NCBI RefSeq assembly: GCF_004366355.1 | Contig: NZ_SODV01000002.1 | Coordinates: 62,001-126,000 of the forward strand | Source of the DNA: Dinghuibacter silviterrae | Lineage (GTDB): Bacteria; Bacteroidota; Bacteroidia; Chitinophagales; Chitinophagaceae | Length of the DNA stretch: 64,000 nt | Direction: 5' to 3' | In this document: positions 26,755 through 35,341 of the stretch, one piece after another | Layout: each line of letters opens with the position of its first letter | How positions within the stretch are numbered: position 1 is the stretch's first letter | The notes under the pieces: generated by a model | The model's input: the letters and a program-made list of their open reading frames with translations, nothing else | The model's database searches: none | Told to the model about the DNA's origin: nothing | Translations under genes and position numbers: made by a program

Positions 26755-27227
26755 TATTTTATTTCTTAATAGATCCTGTCTATGTATATAATCCCAAACA
26801 CATACCAGAGCGCTCCCGATCGTCGTTCTTATTTATAATCTATTTATTTACAATTAATTATGTGAATATGGCGCAGTCTGTCCAGCAGGAAGGGCAGCAC
26901 CGTGCCAGACTATCATAATGAAAATGAACCTTTTCAAAATGGAAAGGCTTGTGTCATATTTTTGCATATAAATTTTAAATATGTTTATGTTTTATTCGAT
27001 TTTCATTAAAAATCGTGTACTTTCATTAGAGTAAAGACAAAGTGATGTAATTGTTAATTACATTTGACATCACCACCAGAGAGAAGCCAATATCCGTCCG
27101 AAAATCCACCCATGAGGCCGCGATTTCTTATCAAAAGTTGATATTTTATTTTATTGTAATATTTGGTGGCGCCCACGGCCGCCCTGGAACTTGTTTGCTC
27201 TTTCTTCACCAAAACCAACTTAATCGT
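26755..27227. other. 473-base AT-rich non-coding region before the porin gene
   Basis: Much richer in A and T than its surroundings, with no credible gene. It must hold the promoters of the divergent secreted-protein gene and the porin gene. Visible: TATTTTTG at 26957-26964, an exact -7 match 263 bases before the porin ATG; AATATTTG at 27158-27165, one mismatch, 62 bases before it; and an imperfect hairpin at 26875-26911. A 17-codon frame at 26919 is too short to credit. The length leaves room for a long leader or regulator-binding sites. Confidence 0.5.
26875..26911. other. Nested stem-loop in the porin upstream region
   Basis: AGTCTG at 26875-26880 pairs with CAGACT at 26906-26911; inside, GGCA and TGCC can pair. 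No T-run follows on the plus strand. The fold is modest and could be chance, but it is the only GC-rich block in the AT-rich region. Confidence 0.3.
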
Positions 27228-28361
27228 ATGCTTAGAAAATGGTTCTTTACTGTTCTAACCTTGTGTGAGGGTGTCGTCGCTGCGGAGGCCCAAACGGCCC
27301 CGGCAACCACCGCGACGACAGCCGTCGCCACCGCCAGTGCAACGGCGGACACCGCTGTGAAAACACCGGCGCCCCCGGTACTGTCTATTACGGGGTCTGC
27401 CGACCTGTATTACCGGTATGACTTCGGGCAAAACAAGGCCAATGACTTCACCAGCTTTACTCATTCTCACAACACCTTCGAATTGGGTATGGCAACAGTT
27501 AAACTGGAACACAAGACCGATAAGGTCGACATGGTGGCCGATCTGGGGTTTGGCAAAAGGGCCGAGGAGTTCGCGTACAACGACAACGGGATCCTGCAAG
27601 CGATCAAACAACTCTACATCAGCTATTCTCCCAACGCCTGGCTCAAACTGACGGCGGGCACCTGGGCAACGCACGTAGGATATGAGTTGGTCGACGCTTA
27701 TGCCAACCGGAACTACAGCATGTCCTATATGTTTACCTACGGCCCGTTCTCCCATACGGGTGTCCGGGCGGACTTTACCTTCGGGAAGTCCGGTTTTATG
27801 GTCGGCGTGGCTAATCCCACGGACTACAGATATGTCCCAACGGGTGTGATCAACAAGAAGTTTCTCATCGCGCAGTACAGCTATGCGCCCAGCGACAATT
27901 TCAAGCTGTACCTCAACTATGTGGGTGGTCAGAACGTGGACACCACGAAAAGCAACCAGTTCGATTGTGTCATCAACTTCAAGTTGAACAGCAAGTTCTC
28001 GGGTGGCTACAACGGTACGGTAAAGGTGGCAAAGGTCTACGAAGGGAAGGGCACCTACAGTTCCACGGAAGATTGGTGGGGTTCGGCCCTTTACCTGAAC
28101 TATGATCCGACCAGCAAATTCGGGCTGTCGCTCCGGGAAGAGTACCACGACGACCAGGACCAGCTGACGGTCTATAGCGGGTATGGCAAAGGCGGTTCGG
28201 TTTTCGGCAGCACGCTGTCGGCCAACCTGAAGGTGGACGGGTTCATCTTTATTCCCGAAGTACGGGTGGACGCGGCGAGTGAAAATATTTTCGTCAAGTC
28301 AAACGGCACGCCGACAAAAACGGCGGGCAGTTTCCTGGTCGCGGCTATATATTCCTTCTAG
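27228..28361 (+). CDS. Outer membrane beta-barrel porin, likely linked to ammonium uptake
   Basis: 377 residues from the ATG at 27228; the frame extends upstream to 27051 but that part is AT-rich non-coding sequence. A signal peptide (FFTVLTLCEGVVAAEAQ) is followed by an alanine/threonine-rich linker, then a barrel of amphipathic strands (SITGSADLYYRYDFG, TFELGMATVKLEHKTDKVDMVADLGFGKRAEEF, ...) ending in the aromatic residue of ...LVAAIYSF. It fits the bbp2-like porin group. The ammonium channel gene begins 59 bases downstream, so it may pass ammonium or other small solutes across the outer membrane. Specificity is inferred from position only. Confidence 0.8.
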   Translation: MLRKWFFTVLTLCEGVVAAEAQTAPATTATTAVATASATADTAVKTPAPPVLSITGSADLYYRYDFGQNKANDFTSFTHSHNTFELGMATVKLEHKTDKVDMVADLGFGKRAEEFAYNDNGILQAIKQLYISYSPNAWLKLTAGTWATHVGYELVDAYANRNYSMSYMFTYGPFSHTGVRADFTFGKSGFMVGVANPTDYRYVPTGVINKKFLIAQYSYAPSDNFKLYLNYVGGQNVDTTKSNQFDCVINFKLNSKFSGGYNGTVKVAKVYEGKGTYSSTEDWWGSALYLNYDPTSKFGLSLREEYHDDQDQLTVYSGYGKGGSVFGSTLSANLKVDGFIFIPEVRVDAASENIFVKSNGTPTKTAGSFLVAAIYSF

Positions 28362-28420
28362 GGTATTCACAATTGTATATATAAGCAACCAAATTTTTTA
28401 GTAGCAAAAAAACGTAGATC

Positions 28421-30031
28421 ATGTTGTTAAGAAAATTGATTCCTTCCAGGCACCGGCGCGCCGATGTGCCGTATGTAGCCCTGACAAAGGCGGAAAAGTG
28501 GAAGTTTGGTCTCACCGTCTTCGCGGGGAAAATCCTCGGCCTCCTGGCGGTGTTGTTTGCCATGAAGGTGCTGCCCGGTATGTTGGTGACCAAATCTTAT
28601 GCAGCGGAAACCTTTACCGCCCATGAGACGAACATCATGAATTCCATCAATACGGTATGGACCCTGGTGGCCGCCTTCCTCGTGTTTGGGATGCAGGCGG
28701 GTTTTGTGATGCTGGAGGCGGGTTTTGCCCGCACCCGGGAGACGGTCAACGTCCTTATGGAGTGTATCCTGGATACCTGTCTTTGCGGCGTGCTGTTCTG
28801 GTCGATCGGTTATGCCTTCATGTTCAGCCATGGGAACGGTTTTATCGGCTACCATTGGTTCTTCCTGATGGGCGCGCCGGATTCCTATGAAACTACAGGT
28901 ATTCCTCTGCTGGCTCACTGGATCTTCCAATTCGCTTTTGCCGACACCTGCTCTACCGTTACTTCCGGCGCCATGATCGGTCGTACGAGCTTCCGCGGTG
29001 ATATCCTTTATAGCATCGGTGTTACCGGTTTCATTTATCCCATCATCGGTCACTGGGCCTGGGGTCCTGATGGCTTCCTGGCCACCATGGGCAGCGCCGG
29101 CTTCTTCCTGCCTTCCCTGGGTCAACCCTTCCATGACTTTGCCGGTTCCACGGTCGTCCACACGATCGGGGGTGTCGTATCCCTGGCGGGCGCCATGGTG
29201 CTCGGACCTCGCCTGGGCCGCATCTTTGCCCGGGACAATAAAGCAAAAGGAGGTCTGCCTCCCGCACATAACCTGCCCCTGGCAGCCGTAGGCGGCTTCC
29301 TGCTGTGGTTCGGCTGGTACGGTTTCAACCCCGGAAGCTCCCTCTCCGCGATGGACGCTCAGGGTATTGGCCGTATCGCTGCCAACACGACCCTGGCGGC
29401 TTGTACCGGAGGCCTGGGCGCCATGCTCGCGGCGCTCTGGTGGGGTCCCACCAAGGGCAAGTTTGACACGGCCTTCTCCATCAACGGGATGCTGGCCGGT
29501 CTGGTGGCGATCACCTGTCCTTGCTACTGGGTGAGCCCCCTGGGCGCCGTCCTGTTGGGCTTTGTGGCCGGGTTTGTGGTCTTCGCCGGTGTATACCTCT
29601 TCGAATGGTTCCGCATCGATGATCCCGTCGGCGCTGTTTCCGTACACGGCCTCGCGGGTATCTGGGGTACCATTTCCCTGGGTTTCTTCGCCTCCGGCCA
29701 ATACGGCGCCACCGGACCCACCGGGGCTGACAATTCCGCTCCCCTTGCAGGGCTGTTCTATGGTGGCGGCACCGCCATCCTCAAGGCCCAGGTGATCGGA
29801 AGTGCGACGATCGTGTTAGCGACCTTCGCGGTGTCCTACGCCATGATGTGGGTCATCCGCCTGTTGCCGCATCCCTGGAACCTGCGCGTGGAAGAACATG
29901 GCGAAACCGGGCCTGGTGGCCTGGATGCCTTCGAACACGGTGCTTCCGCTTACAACGACGCCGAAACCGGCAGTGGTATCCCGGGTAGCATAGGGGTAAA
30001 GGATGGTGAACTCGTACTTGAGCTTTCCTAA
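28421..30031 (+). CDS. amt: Ammonium channel/transporter of the Amt family
   Basis: 536 residues, longer than AmtB (~400 mature). Roughly 60 N-terminal residues with one hydrophobic helix (LGLLAVLFAMKVLPGMLV) precede the Amt core, which starts NTVWTLVAAFLVFGMQAGFVMLEAGF. The pore histidines are in DFAGSTVVHTIGG and VSVHGLAGIWGT, and the Amt signature FADTCSTVTSGAMIGR is present. It moves ammonium across the inner membrane. There is no PII (glnB/glnK) gene beside it. A polar tail of about 50 residues follows the last helix. A strong terminator follows the stop. Confidence 0.96.
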   Translation: MLLRKLIPSRHRRADVPYVALTKAEKWKFGLTVFAGKILGLLAVLFAMKVLPGMLVTKSYAAETFTAHETNIMNSINTVWTLVAAFLVFGMQAGFVMLEAGFARTRETVNVLMECILDTCLCGVLFWSIGYAFMFSHGNGFIGYHWFFLMGAPDSYETTGIPLLAHWIFQFAFADTCSTVTSGAMIGRTSFRGDILYSIGVTGFIYPIIGHWAWGPDGFLATMGSAGFFLPSLGQPFHDFAGSTVVHTIGGVVSLAGAMVLGPRLGRIFARDNKAKGGLPPAHNLPLAAVGGFLLWFGWYGFNPGSSLSAMDAQGIGRIAANTTLAACTGGLGAMLAALWWGPTKGKFDTAFSINGMLAGLVAITCPCYWVSPLGAVLLGFVAGFVVFAGVYLFEWFRIDDPVGAVSVHGLAGIWGTISLGFFASGQYGATGPTGADNSAPLAGLFYGGGTAILKAQVIGSATIVLATFAVSYAMMWVIRLLPHPWNLRVEEHGETGPGGLDAFEHGASAYNDAETGSGIPGSIGVKDGELVLELS

Positions 30032-30054
30032 GAATAATTTGCAATAGTCTGTCC

Positions 30055-30088
30055 AAGGGGCCTCCCATCCGGGGGCCCCTTTTTTTTG
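30055..30088 (+). terminator. Rho-independent terminator after amt
   Basis: An 11-bp stem (30055-30065 with 30071-30081, one T-G wobble), 5-base loop and a run of eight Ts ending at 30087. It lies 24 bases after the amt stop. Confidence 0.9.
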
Positions 30089-30125
30089 GCGCTTCCGCCC
30101 CTCCATTTTGGCGTCCGCGGGTGTG

Positions 30126-30153
30126 TTTGCGCCAGGTGGTTTGGCTATCTTTG
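30126..30153 (+). promoter_or_regulatory. Promoter of the GlxA-type regulator gene (-33 TTTG, -7 TATCTTTG)
   Basis: TTTG at 30126-30129 and TATCTTTG at 30146-30153, 16 bases apart, form the best complete Bacteroidota-type promoter in the window. The ATG follows 21 bases later at 30175. Confidence 0.65.
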
Positions 30154-30174
30154 ACCTAAGCAAAACCCTTGGTC

Positions 30175-31158
30175 ATGAAAGAAATCGCTTTGCTGATCCA
30201 TAAAGATGTGGTCTTATCGACCATTTCCGGAACACTGGACATGTTGGAGCATACCAACCGTTACCTGGAAGCGTCGGGGAAACCGAGGGCATTTTCGGTG
30301 ACCCTGGTGGGCGAAAGCGCTTCCAATGACCTTTTGCCGGTGGCGGCTCCTTATATCCATTATTGCCGGTATACGGACCTGGCGTCGGCCGACCTGATCA
30401 TCGTACCGGCCTTTTTTGGGCAGCCGGACGACGTCTTTGCGGGGCATCGTAGTCTTCTGGACTGGCTAAGGCGCATGCACGACGAGGGGAACGAGATAGC
30501 AAGCCTTTGCTCGGGGGCGTATTTTCTTGCGGAAGCAGGGTTGCTGGAAGGGCGGTGTTGCACGGCACACTGGAGGGACATAGAAGACCTGAAACGGCGT
30601 TATCCGGATACGCGCTTTTTGTCCCGGATGGTCATGACGGATCAGGATGGATTATATACCAGCGGGGGAGCGTTTTCGGCTTTTCACCTGGTGTTGTACC
30701 TGATCGAGAAATATTGCGGACGCGACATGGGCATCTGGGCTTCCAAGATGTTCTCACTGGACATGGACCGGGAAAGCCAGGCGTATTTTGCGGTTTTTCA
30801 GGGGCAGTTCCGGCATCAGGATGAACAGATCCTCACCGCCCAGGAGTATATTGACAAGAATTACAACGAGCCGTTATCGGTAGAACAAATGGCGCTGCAG
30901 ATCAATATGAGCCTGCGTAATTTTATCCGCCGGTTTAAGACCGCCACCCAGAATACACCCCTGGAATACCTGCAGCGGGTCCGGATCGAGGCGGCCAAAA
31001 AAGCCTTGGAAGCAGGCAATCCAACCATCACCTCCCTGATGTACGATTCGGGGTACCAGGATATCAAGACCTTCCGTAAGGTATTCAAACGCATCACGGG
31101 GCTTACCCCTATCGAGTATCGAAAGAAATATTCCCGGACCTTGCCGGTGCTGAACTGA
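30175..31158 (+). CDS. GlxA-type transcriptional regulator (DJ-1/PfpI domain plus AraC helix-turn-helix)
   Basis: 327 residues from the ATG at 30175. Residues ~1-190 form a DJ-1/PfpI-like domain with the nucleophile-elbow segment ASLCSGAYFLAEAGLLEGRCCTAHW; the rest is an AraC-type DNA-binding domain (EYIDKNYNEPLSVEQMALQINMSLRNFIRRFKTATQNTPLEYLQRVR... then DSGYQDIKTFRKVFKRITGLTPIEYRKK). Such proteins control small catabolic or stress gene sets; the ligand is unknown. Encoded 1 base ahead of an RNA methyltransferase gene, with its own promoter after the amt terminator. Confidence 0.92.
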   Translation: MKEIALLIHKDVVLSTISGTLDMLEHTNRYLEASGKPRAFSVTLVGESASNDLLPVAAPYIHYCRYTDLASADLIIVPAFFGQPDDVFAGHRSLLDWLRRMHDEGNEIASLCSGAYFLAEAGLLEGRCCTAHWRDIEDLKRRYPDTRFLSRMVMTDQDGLYTSGGAFSAFHLVLYLIEKYCGRDMGIWASKMFSLDMDRESQAYFAVFQGQFRHQDEQILTAQEYIDKNYNEPLSVEQMALQINMSLRNFIRRFKTATQNTPLEYLQRVRIEAAKKALEAGNPTITSLMYDSGYQDIKTFRKVFKRITGLTPIEYRKKYSRTLPVLN

Positions 31159-31159
31159 T

Positions 31160-32500
31160 ATGACCCTTCCTCCAGAACTTATTGCCTCCCTGAGGGGCGT
31201 GCCGGGATTTGATGAAGAAGCCTTTTTGGCCGTGCACGAGCGGGGAGAGCCGCCGGTGTCGATACGGCTCAATCCCGCGAAAGCCGGCTTTTTGCCGGAT
31301 GTGCCGCAGCGCCCCGTCCCCTGGTGCGACACCGGCCGCTACCTTTCCTCCAGACCTTCGTTTATCACCGACCCCGCCTGGCACGCCGGGCGATATTACG
31401 TACAGGAAGCATCGAGCATGTTCGTGGAACAGGCGTTCCGCCAACAGGCACCGGGCGCCCTCCGCGTATTGGACGCCTGCGCCGCACCGGGCGGGAAGAG
31501 CACCCACCTGCAATCCCTGATCGGTCCCGGGGGCCTGTTGGTGAGCAATGAAGTGATCCGGACCCGGGTGGGCATCCTTTCAGAAAACCTCCAGCGCTGG
31601 GGGGGATCAAACGGGGTGGTGACCTCGGCCGATCCCCGTGAATTCGCGGGGCTCCCTGGTTTTTTTGATGTGGTGTTGGTGGACGCGCCCTGTAGCGGTT
31701 CGGGTCTTTTCCGGAGGGAACCCGAGGCCATACGGGAGTGGTCTCCCGAACAGGTCGAGCTGTGTGGCGCCCGTCAGCAACGGATCCTGTCGGATCTTTC
31801 GGGGGCATTGACGGAAGGTGGACTCCTGATCTATTCGACCTGCGCCTTTTCACCCCGGGAGGACGAAGTCGTGGTGGATTGGCTAGTGGAGCAACTCGGG
31901 TTCGAAGCGCTGCCCCTGGCATTGGATCCGGTCTGGGGCGTAGTCGAGTCGGGGAAGTATGGGTACCGGTTTTACCCGAACCGGCTGGAAGGGGAAGGGC
32001 TGTTTCTGGCCTGTCTGCGGAAGCGCAACGGCGTGTCTTCGTCTTATCGGGGAACGTTCCGGCCTGGTGTTAGCCTGTTGGGAAAACGCGAGAAGGAACT
32101 GGTGGCGCCGTGGGTGGCTTCCCCCGATGACTATACTTACCTGCTGACCGGGGAAACGGTGCGCGTCCTTCCTTCCGGCCTGACAGCGGACATTGCGCAT
32201 TTGTCGTCCGTGCTCCCCGTCCGGGAAGCAGGGGTGGCCATCGGTCAGATCATGCGCAAGGACGTCGTGCCCGATCCGGCACTGGCGCTGTCTTCCATAT
32301 TATCAACCGGCATTCCCCGTGTGGCGCTCGACCTGGAGCAGGCGCTGGCCTTCCTCCGGAAAGAGGAGCTGAGTCTCGATGACGCGCCCAAAGGATGGGC
32401 CCTTGTGACCCATGGGGGGTATGGACTTGGTTGGGTAAAGGTCCTGGAAGGCCGGATTAATAATTACTATCCAAAACAATGGCGGGTGCTTAAAAAGTAA
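31160..32500 (+). CDS. RNA (cytosine-5-)methyltransferase, RsmF/NOL1-NOP2-Sun family
   Basis: 446 residues. SAM-binding LDACAAPGGKSTHL, the VVLVDAPCSGSGLFRR motif with one catalytic cysteine (PCSGSG), and LIYSTCAFSPREDEVVVDWL with the second (TCAF) define the family. The C-terminal ~150 residues fit the RsmF extension and PUA-like end found in YebU-type enzymes. Likely target is a cytosine of 16S rRNA (C1407 in E. coli RsmF), though tRNA cannot be excluded. Starts 1 base after the regulator stop, so probably co-transcribed; convergent with the RNase H gene. Confidence 0.92.
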   Translation: MTLPPELIASLRGVPGFDEEAFLAVHERGEPPVSIRLNPAKAGFLPDVPQRPVPWCDTGRYLSSRPSFITDPAWHAGRYYVQEASSMFVEQAFRQQAPGALRVLDACAAPGGKSTHLQSLIGPGGLLVSNEVIRTRVGILSENLQRWGGSNGVVTSADPREFAGLPGFFDVVLVDAPCSGSGLFRREPEAIREWSPEQVELCGARQQRILSDLSGALTEGGLLIYSTCAFSPREDEVVVDWLVEQLGFEALPLALDPVWGVVESGKYGYRFYPNRLEGEGLFLACLRKRNGVSSSYRGTFRPGVSLLGKREKELVAPWVASPDDYTYLLTGETVRVLPSGLTADIAHLSSVLPVREAGVAIGQIMRKDVVPDPALALSSILSTGIPRVALDLEQALAFLRKEELSLDDAPKGWALVTHGGYGLGWVKVLEGRINNYYPKQWRVLKK

Positions 32501-32507
32501 GGTTTCC

Positions 32508-33149
32508 TTACTTCCTTCCGAAATCCGCCGGATTCTCCCCCCAGGCTTTTGTCTCCCATTTTAGGATGGGGTTTTTGTAGGTGTTGTCTTTTAGCCACTG
32601 CTCGCCCCGGGCGATGAGGTCGAAAAGGACGGCGTTGCGATGGGTTCGTTCCAGTTTCGTGTTGGCTTTTTTCTGCTGAACCCAGCCGATGGCGTTGCGG
32701 CTGTCGCTGTAAATGGGCAGGAGAAGCCCTTTCTGTTTGCAATAAGCGAGGGCATGGACGATGGCAAGGAACTCGCCGATGTTGTTGGTTCCGTCGGCGT
32801 AGGGGCCCTGGCGGAAAACCAGGTCTCCGGTCTTGTAGTAGACACCCTGGTATTCCATATCGCCGGTGGCCGTATTCCAGGCGGCGTCGACGCAAAGGCT
32901 TTCTTTCAGGGGAGAGCCGACGGTTCCCCGGGGGGCGTTGGTTTTGGCACCCGCCTTGGTCCCTGCGCCTTTGAAGACATAGGCCGCACTGTTGCCGCGG
33001 AAAGCGGTTTGTGCCTCCGCCGCGCTGGGAAAACCCTTGTACCGGGCGTCGGGAAAACCGTCGATCTGGGCTTTGCAGTCGGCCCAATTGTCGTACACGC
33101 CGGGTTTACGGCCCTGCCAAACCACGTAAAATTTTTTCTCTTTTGCCAT
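32508..33149 (-). CDS. Ribonuclease H with N-terminal viroplasmin domain
   Basis: 213 residues from the ATG at 33149. The first ~45 (KEKKFYVVWQGRKPGVYDNWADCKAQIDGFPDARYKGF) form the RNA/DNA hybrid-binding domain of eukaryote-type RNase H1. The rest is an RNase H fold whose catalytic acids appear in SLCVDAAWN, NNIGEFLAIVHAL and YSDSRNAIGW. It degrades RNA in RNA-DNA hybrids. The 60-residue stretch between domains is alanine/threonine/lysine-rich and probably flexible. Stands alone on the minus strand. Confidence 0.92.
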   Translation of the reverse strand: MAKEKKFYVVWQGRKPGVYDNWADCKAQIDGFPDARYKGFPSAAEAQTAFRGNSAAYVFKGAGTKAGAKTNAPRGTVGSPLKESLCVDAAWNTATGDMEYQGVYYKTGDLVFRQGPYADGTNNIGEFLAIVHALAYCKQKGLLLPIYSDSRNAIGWVQQKKANTKLERTHRNAVLFDLIARGEQWLKDNTYKNPILKWETKAWGENPADFGRK

Positions 33150-33253
33150 ACGGAAGGACCGCAATGTTACGTTCTCCGGAGGAAGAATTATCGAAAATAT
33201 TGCCCGAAGTTTACAAAATGGATATTATTGCACCCAAGTTTAACCTTAAAATC

Positions 33254-34339
33254 ATGCTATCGATGAAGCAGTTTCGCGGGGTGTTGGTGGGGGTGGCAGT
33301 ACTGTGTGGGACTGCCGTGGTCAGGGCACAGACGGGGGACCTGATCGTACAACGCGACGCAGGCGGACTTTACCTGAACCACCAGGTGGCACCCAAAGAG
33401 AATTTTTACAGCATAGGCCGGCTTTTCAATATCAGCCCGAAGGTGATCGCGCCGTTTAACGGGCTTGCCCTGAACGGGGGTTTGAGCATAGGCCAGGTGA
33501 TCAAGATCCCGCTGAAAGAACAGAACTACACGGCGGTCAAAAAGAAAGACGCGCCCACGGAGGTCCTGGTGCCCTTGTACCGGTTGAGTGCGGGGCAGAA
33601 GGTCCTGGCGGGGTTCCTGAAGGTCAATAAGGGAGAATCTCCCCTGGCGGCCGGAGGCCCGGCGGTGTCTAAGCCTGCCGGTGTTCCGGAGGAGGCTCCC
33701 GCGGTGGCTGTCGCAAAGCCGGCCCCGGCAAAGCAGGAGGTGCCCACCGGGCAGGAGGGAACGGCACCGGCGAAACAAGATCCGGCACCGATGAGCACAA
33801 AGCCCGCGGATGACGGGGCCGCCCAAACGACGGCTCCCGCCACCACGGACCCCCTGGCGGCGCCGGCGGACCAGCCTGTAAAACCCGTCGTCAAGAAAAA
33901 GAAAAAGCCGGTGGCGGCTCCCCCGGTTACCGCGCCGGCACCCGAAACGACGGCAGCGACAGCGCCCGTGACGCCGGCCCCGGTGACCACGCCGGGCTCA
34001 TCCCACTATAACGGCGAAGGCGCTTTTCATCCGGATTACCTGACCCAGACCGACGAGGGACGCAAGACCCGCAACGAGAATGGGCTGGCTGGCGTCTTTA
34101 AAAGCACCAGCGGCTGGGACAACGGGAAGTTTTATGCCCTGATGAAGGGGGTGGAAAGGGGAACGGTGGTCAAGGTGACCAACCTGAGCAACAACAAGGT
34201 TGTTTTTGTAAAGGTATTAGGCGACATTGCCGATATCAAACAAAATACGGGGATGCTGATCGTCCTGAGTGACGCCGCGGTGAATCAACTGGGCGCCAGT
34301 ACCGACCGGTTTACGGCCTCCTTAAGCTACGCGAAGTAG
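33254..34339 (+). CDS. Secreted LysM protein with C-terminal RlpA/double-psi-barrel-like domain
   Basis: 361 residues from the ATG at 33254 (a second start at 33263 is equally plausible). A signal peptide (QFRGVLVGVAVLCGTAVVRAQ) is followed by a LysM-like peptidoglycan-binding unit (HQVAPKENFYSIGRLFNISPKVIAPFNGL...IGQVIKIPL). A ~140-residue alanine/proline/threonine linker with a KKKKK patch follows, then a ~100-residue domain (FKSTSGWDNGKFYALMKGVERGTVVKVTNLSNNKVVFVKVLG) that looks like a double-psi beta-barrel. Probable role: a cell-wall-associated periplasmic protein. Convergent with fmt, with a 6-base gap. Confidence 0.75.
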   Translation: MLSMKQFRGVLVGVAVLCGTAVVRAQTGDLIVQRDAGGLYLNHQVAPKENFYSIGRLFNISPKVIAPFNGLALNGGLSIGQVIKIPLKEQNYTAVKKKDAPTEVLVPLYRLSAGQKVLAGFLKVNKGESPLAAGGPAVSKPAGVPEEAPAVAVAKPAPAKQEVPTGQEGTAPAKQDPAPMSTKPADDGAAQTTAPATTDPLAAPADQPVKPVVKKKKKPVAAPPVTAPAPETTAATAPVTPAPVTTPGSSHYNGEGAFHPDYLTQTDEGRKTRNENGLAGVFKSTSGWDNGKFYALMKGVERGTVVKVTNLSNNKVVFVKVLGDIADIKQNTGMLIVLSDAAVNQLGASTDRFTASLSYAK

Positions 34340-34345
34340 TCCAGT

Positions 34346-35293
34346 TCAGGGCCGGGGTTTGAACCCCCGGAGGAAGTCTTCTATTGCCATCCTTTTTTTG
34401 CCCTCCAACTGGAGTTCCCTGACGACGATATAGCCGTCGATGGCGGCAAATTTCAGAAACGTCTTGCCGTTGGTTTGATAGGAACCGGGTTCCGCCATGC
34501 GGGCGGGCGGGACGATTTCTTTCTCACACCCAAAAATTTTCAGGGTCCTTCCCTCCATCTGGGTCCAGGCGGCCGGGTAGGGGTTGAGTCCCCGGATCTG
34601 GTTGTAGATCTTGTTTACGGGCTGGAACCAGTTGATCAGGCAGGTCTCGCTGGTGATCTTCGGCGCGACGCGGAGCTGGCGCGGATCGGCGACCTGTTGG
34701 GGCTTTTCCTCCAGGGTGCCCTCACCCAACTGGTCGAGGGTGTCGATTAGGAGGTCCGCCCCTTTTACTTTCAGATCGTTATAGAGTTCCCCCAGGGTGG
34801 TGTTTTCCCCGATGGGGACGGACGCCTGTAACAGGATATTCCCGGTATCGATGGCGTGTTGGAGCCGGAACGTCGTGACGCCGGTCTCGGTTTCGCCATT
34901 GATGATGGCCCAGTTGATGGGTGCGGCGCCGCGGTATTGCGGGAGCAGGCTGGCGTGGACGTTGATGGTCCCGAGTGGAGGCATGTTCCAAACAGCCTCG
35001 GGGAGCATCCGGAAAGCGACGACCACCTGGACGTCGGCTTTTAAAGCAGCCAGTGTTTCCAGGAATTGGGGGTCTTTGAGCTTTTCGGGCTGAAGGAGGA
35101 GCAGATTTTTGTCTTTTGCATATCGTTTGACGGGGCTTTCAGACAATTGAAGCCCCCGCCCGGCGGGTTTGTCAGGGGCGGTGATGACGCCGGCGATGGT
35201 GGCGCCGGCTTGTACGAGTGCGTCTAAGGAAGCTACCGCGAATTCGGGGGTGCCCATAAAGACGATCCTGAGGTCCTGCCATTTTTTGCGCAT
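34346..35293 (-). CDS. fmt: Methionyl-tRNA formyltransferase
   Basis: 315 residues from the ATG at 35293, the usual length; a GTG nine codons upstream is less likely. Begins LRIVFMGTPEFAVASLDAL, and carries the formyl-folate site in GTINVHASLLPQYRGAAPINWAIINGETETGVTTF. The C-terminal domain (INWFQPVNKIYNQIRGLNPYPAAWT) binds initiator tRNA. It formylates Met-tRNA for translation start. A TACCTTCG box, one base from -7 consensus, lies 3 bases before the ATG. Confidence 0.97.
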   Translation of the reverse strand: MRKKWQDLRIVFMGTPEFAVASLDALVQAGATIAGVITAPDKPAGRGLQLSESPVKRYAKDKNLLLLQPEKLKDPQFLETLAALKADVQVVVAFRMLPEAVWNMPPLGTINVHASLLPQYRGAAPINWAIINGETETGVTTFRLQHAIDTGNILLQASVPIGENTTLGELYNDLKVKGADLLIDTLDQLGEGTLEEKPQQVADPRQLRVAPKITSETCLINWFQPVNKIYNQIRGLNPYPAAWTQMEGRTLKIFGCEKEIVPPARMAEPGSYQTNGKTFLKFAAIDGYIVVRELQLEGKKRMAIEDFLRGFKPRP

Positions 35294-35341
35294 CCGCGAA
35301 GGTAACAAATGTTCGCTCACGGCAAAACGGGCAGCCGCGCG

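Noticed and set aside
26919-26972. A 17-codon frame starting MKMNLF in the AT-rich gap
   Set aside because: Too short, no promoter or ribosome site, and it contains a -7 box.
26875-30055. The 10-base word AGTCTGTCCA at 26875 and again at 30046, flanking porin-amt
   Set aside because: Could suggest a duplicated site, but a single 10-base match in a GC-biased 64 kb window is not convincing.
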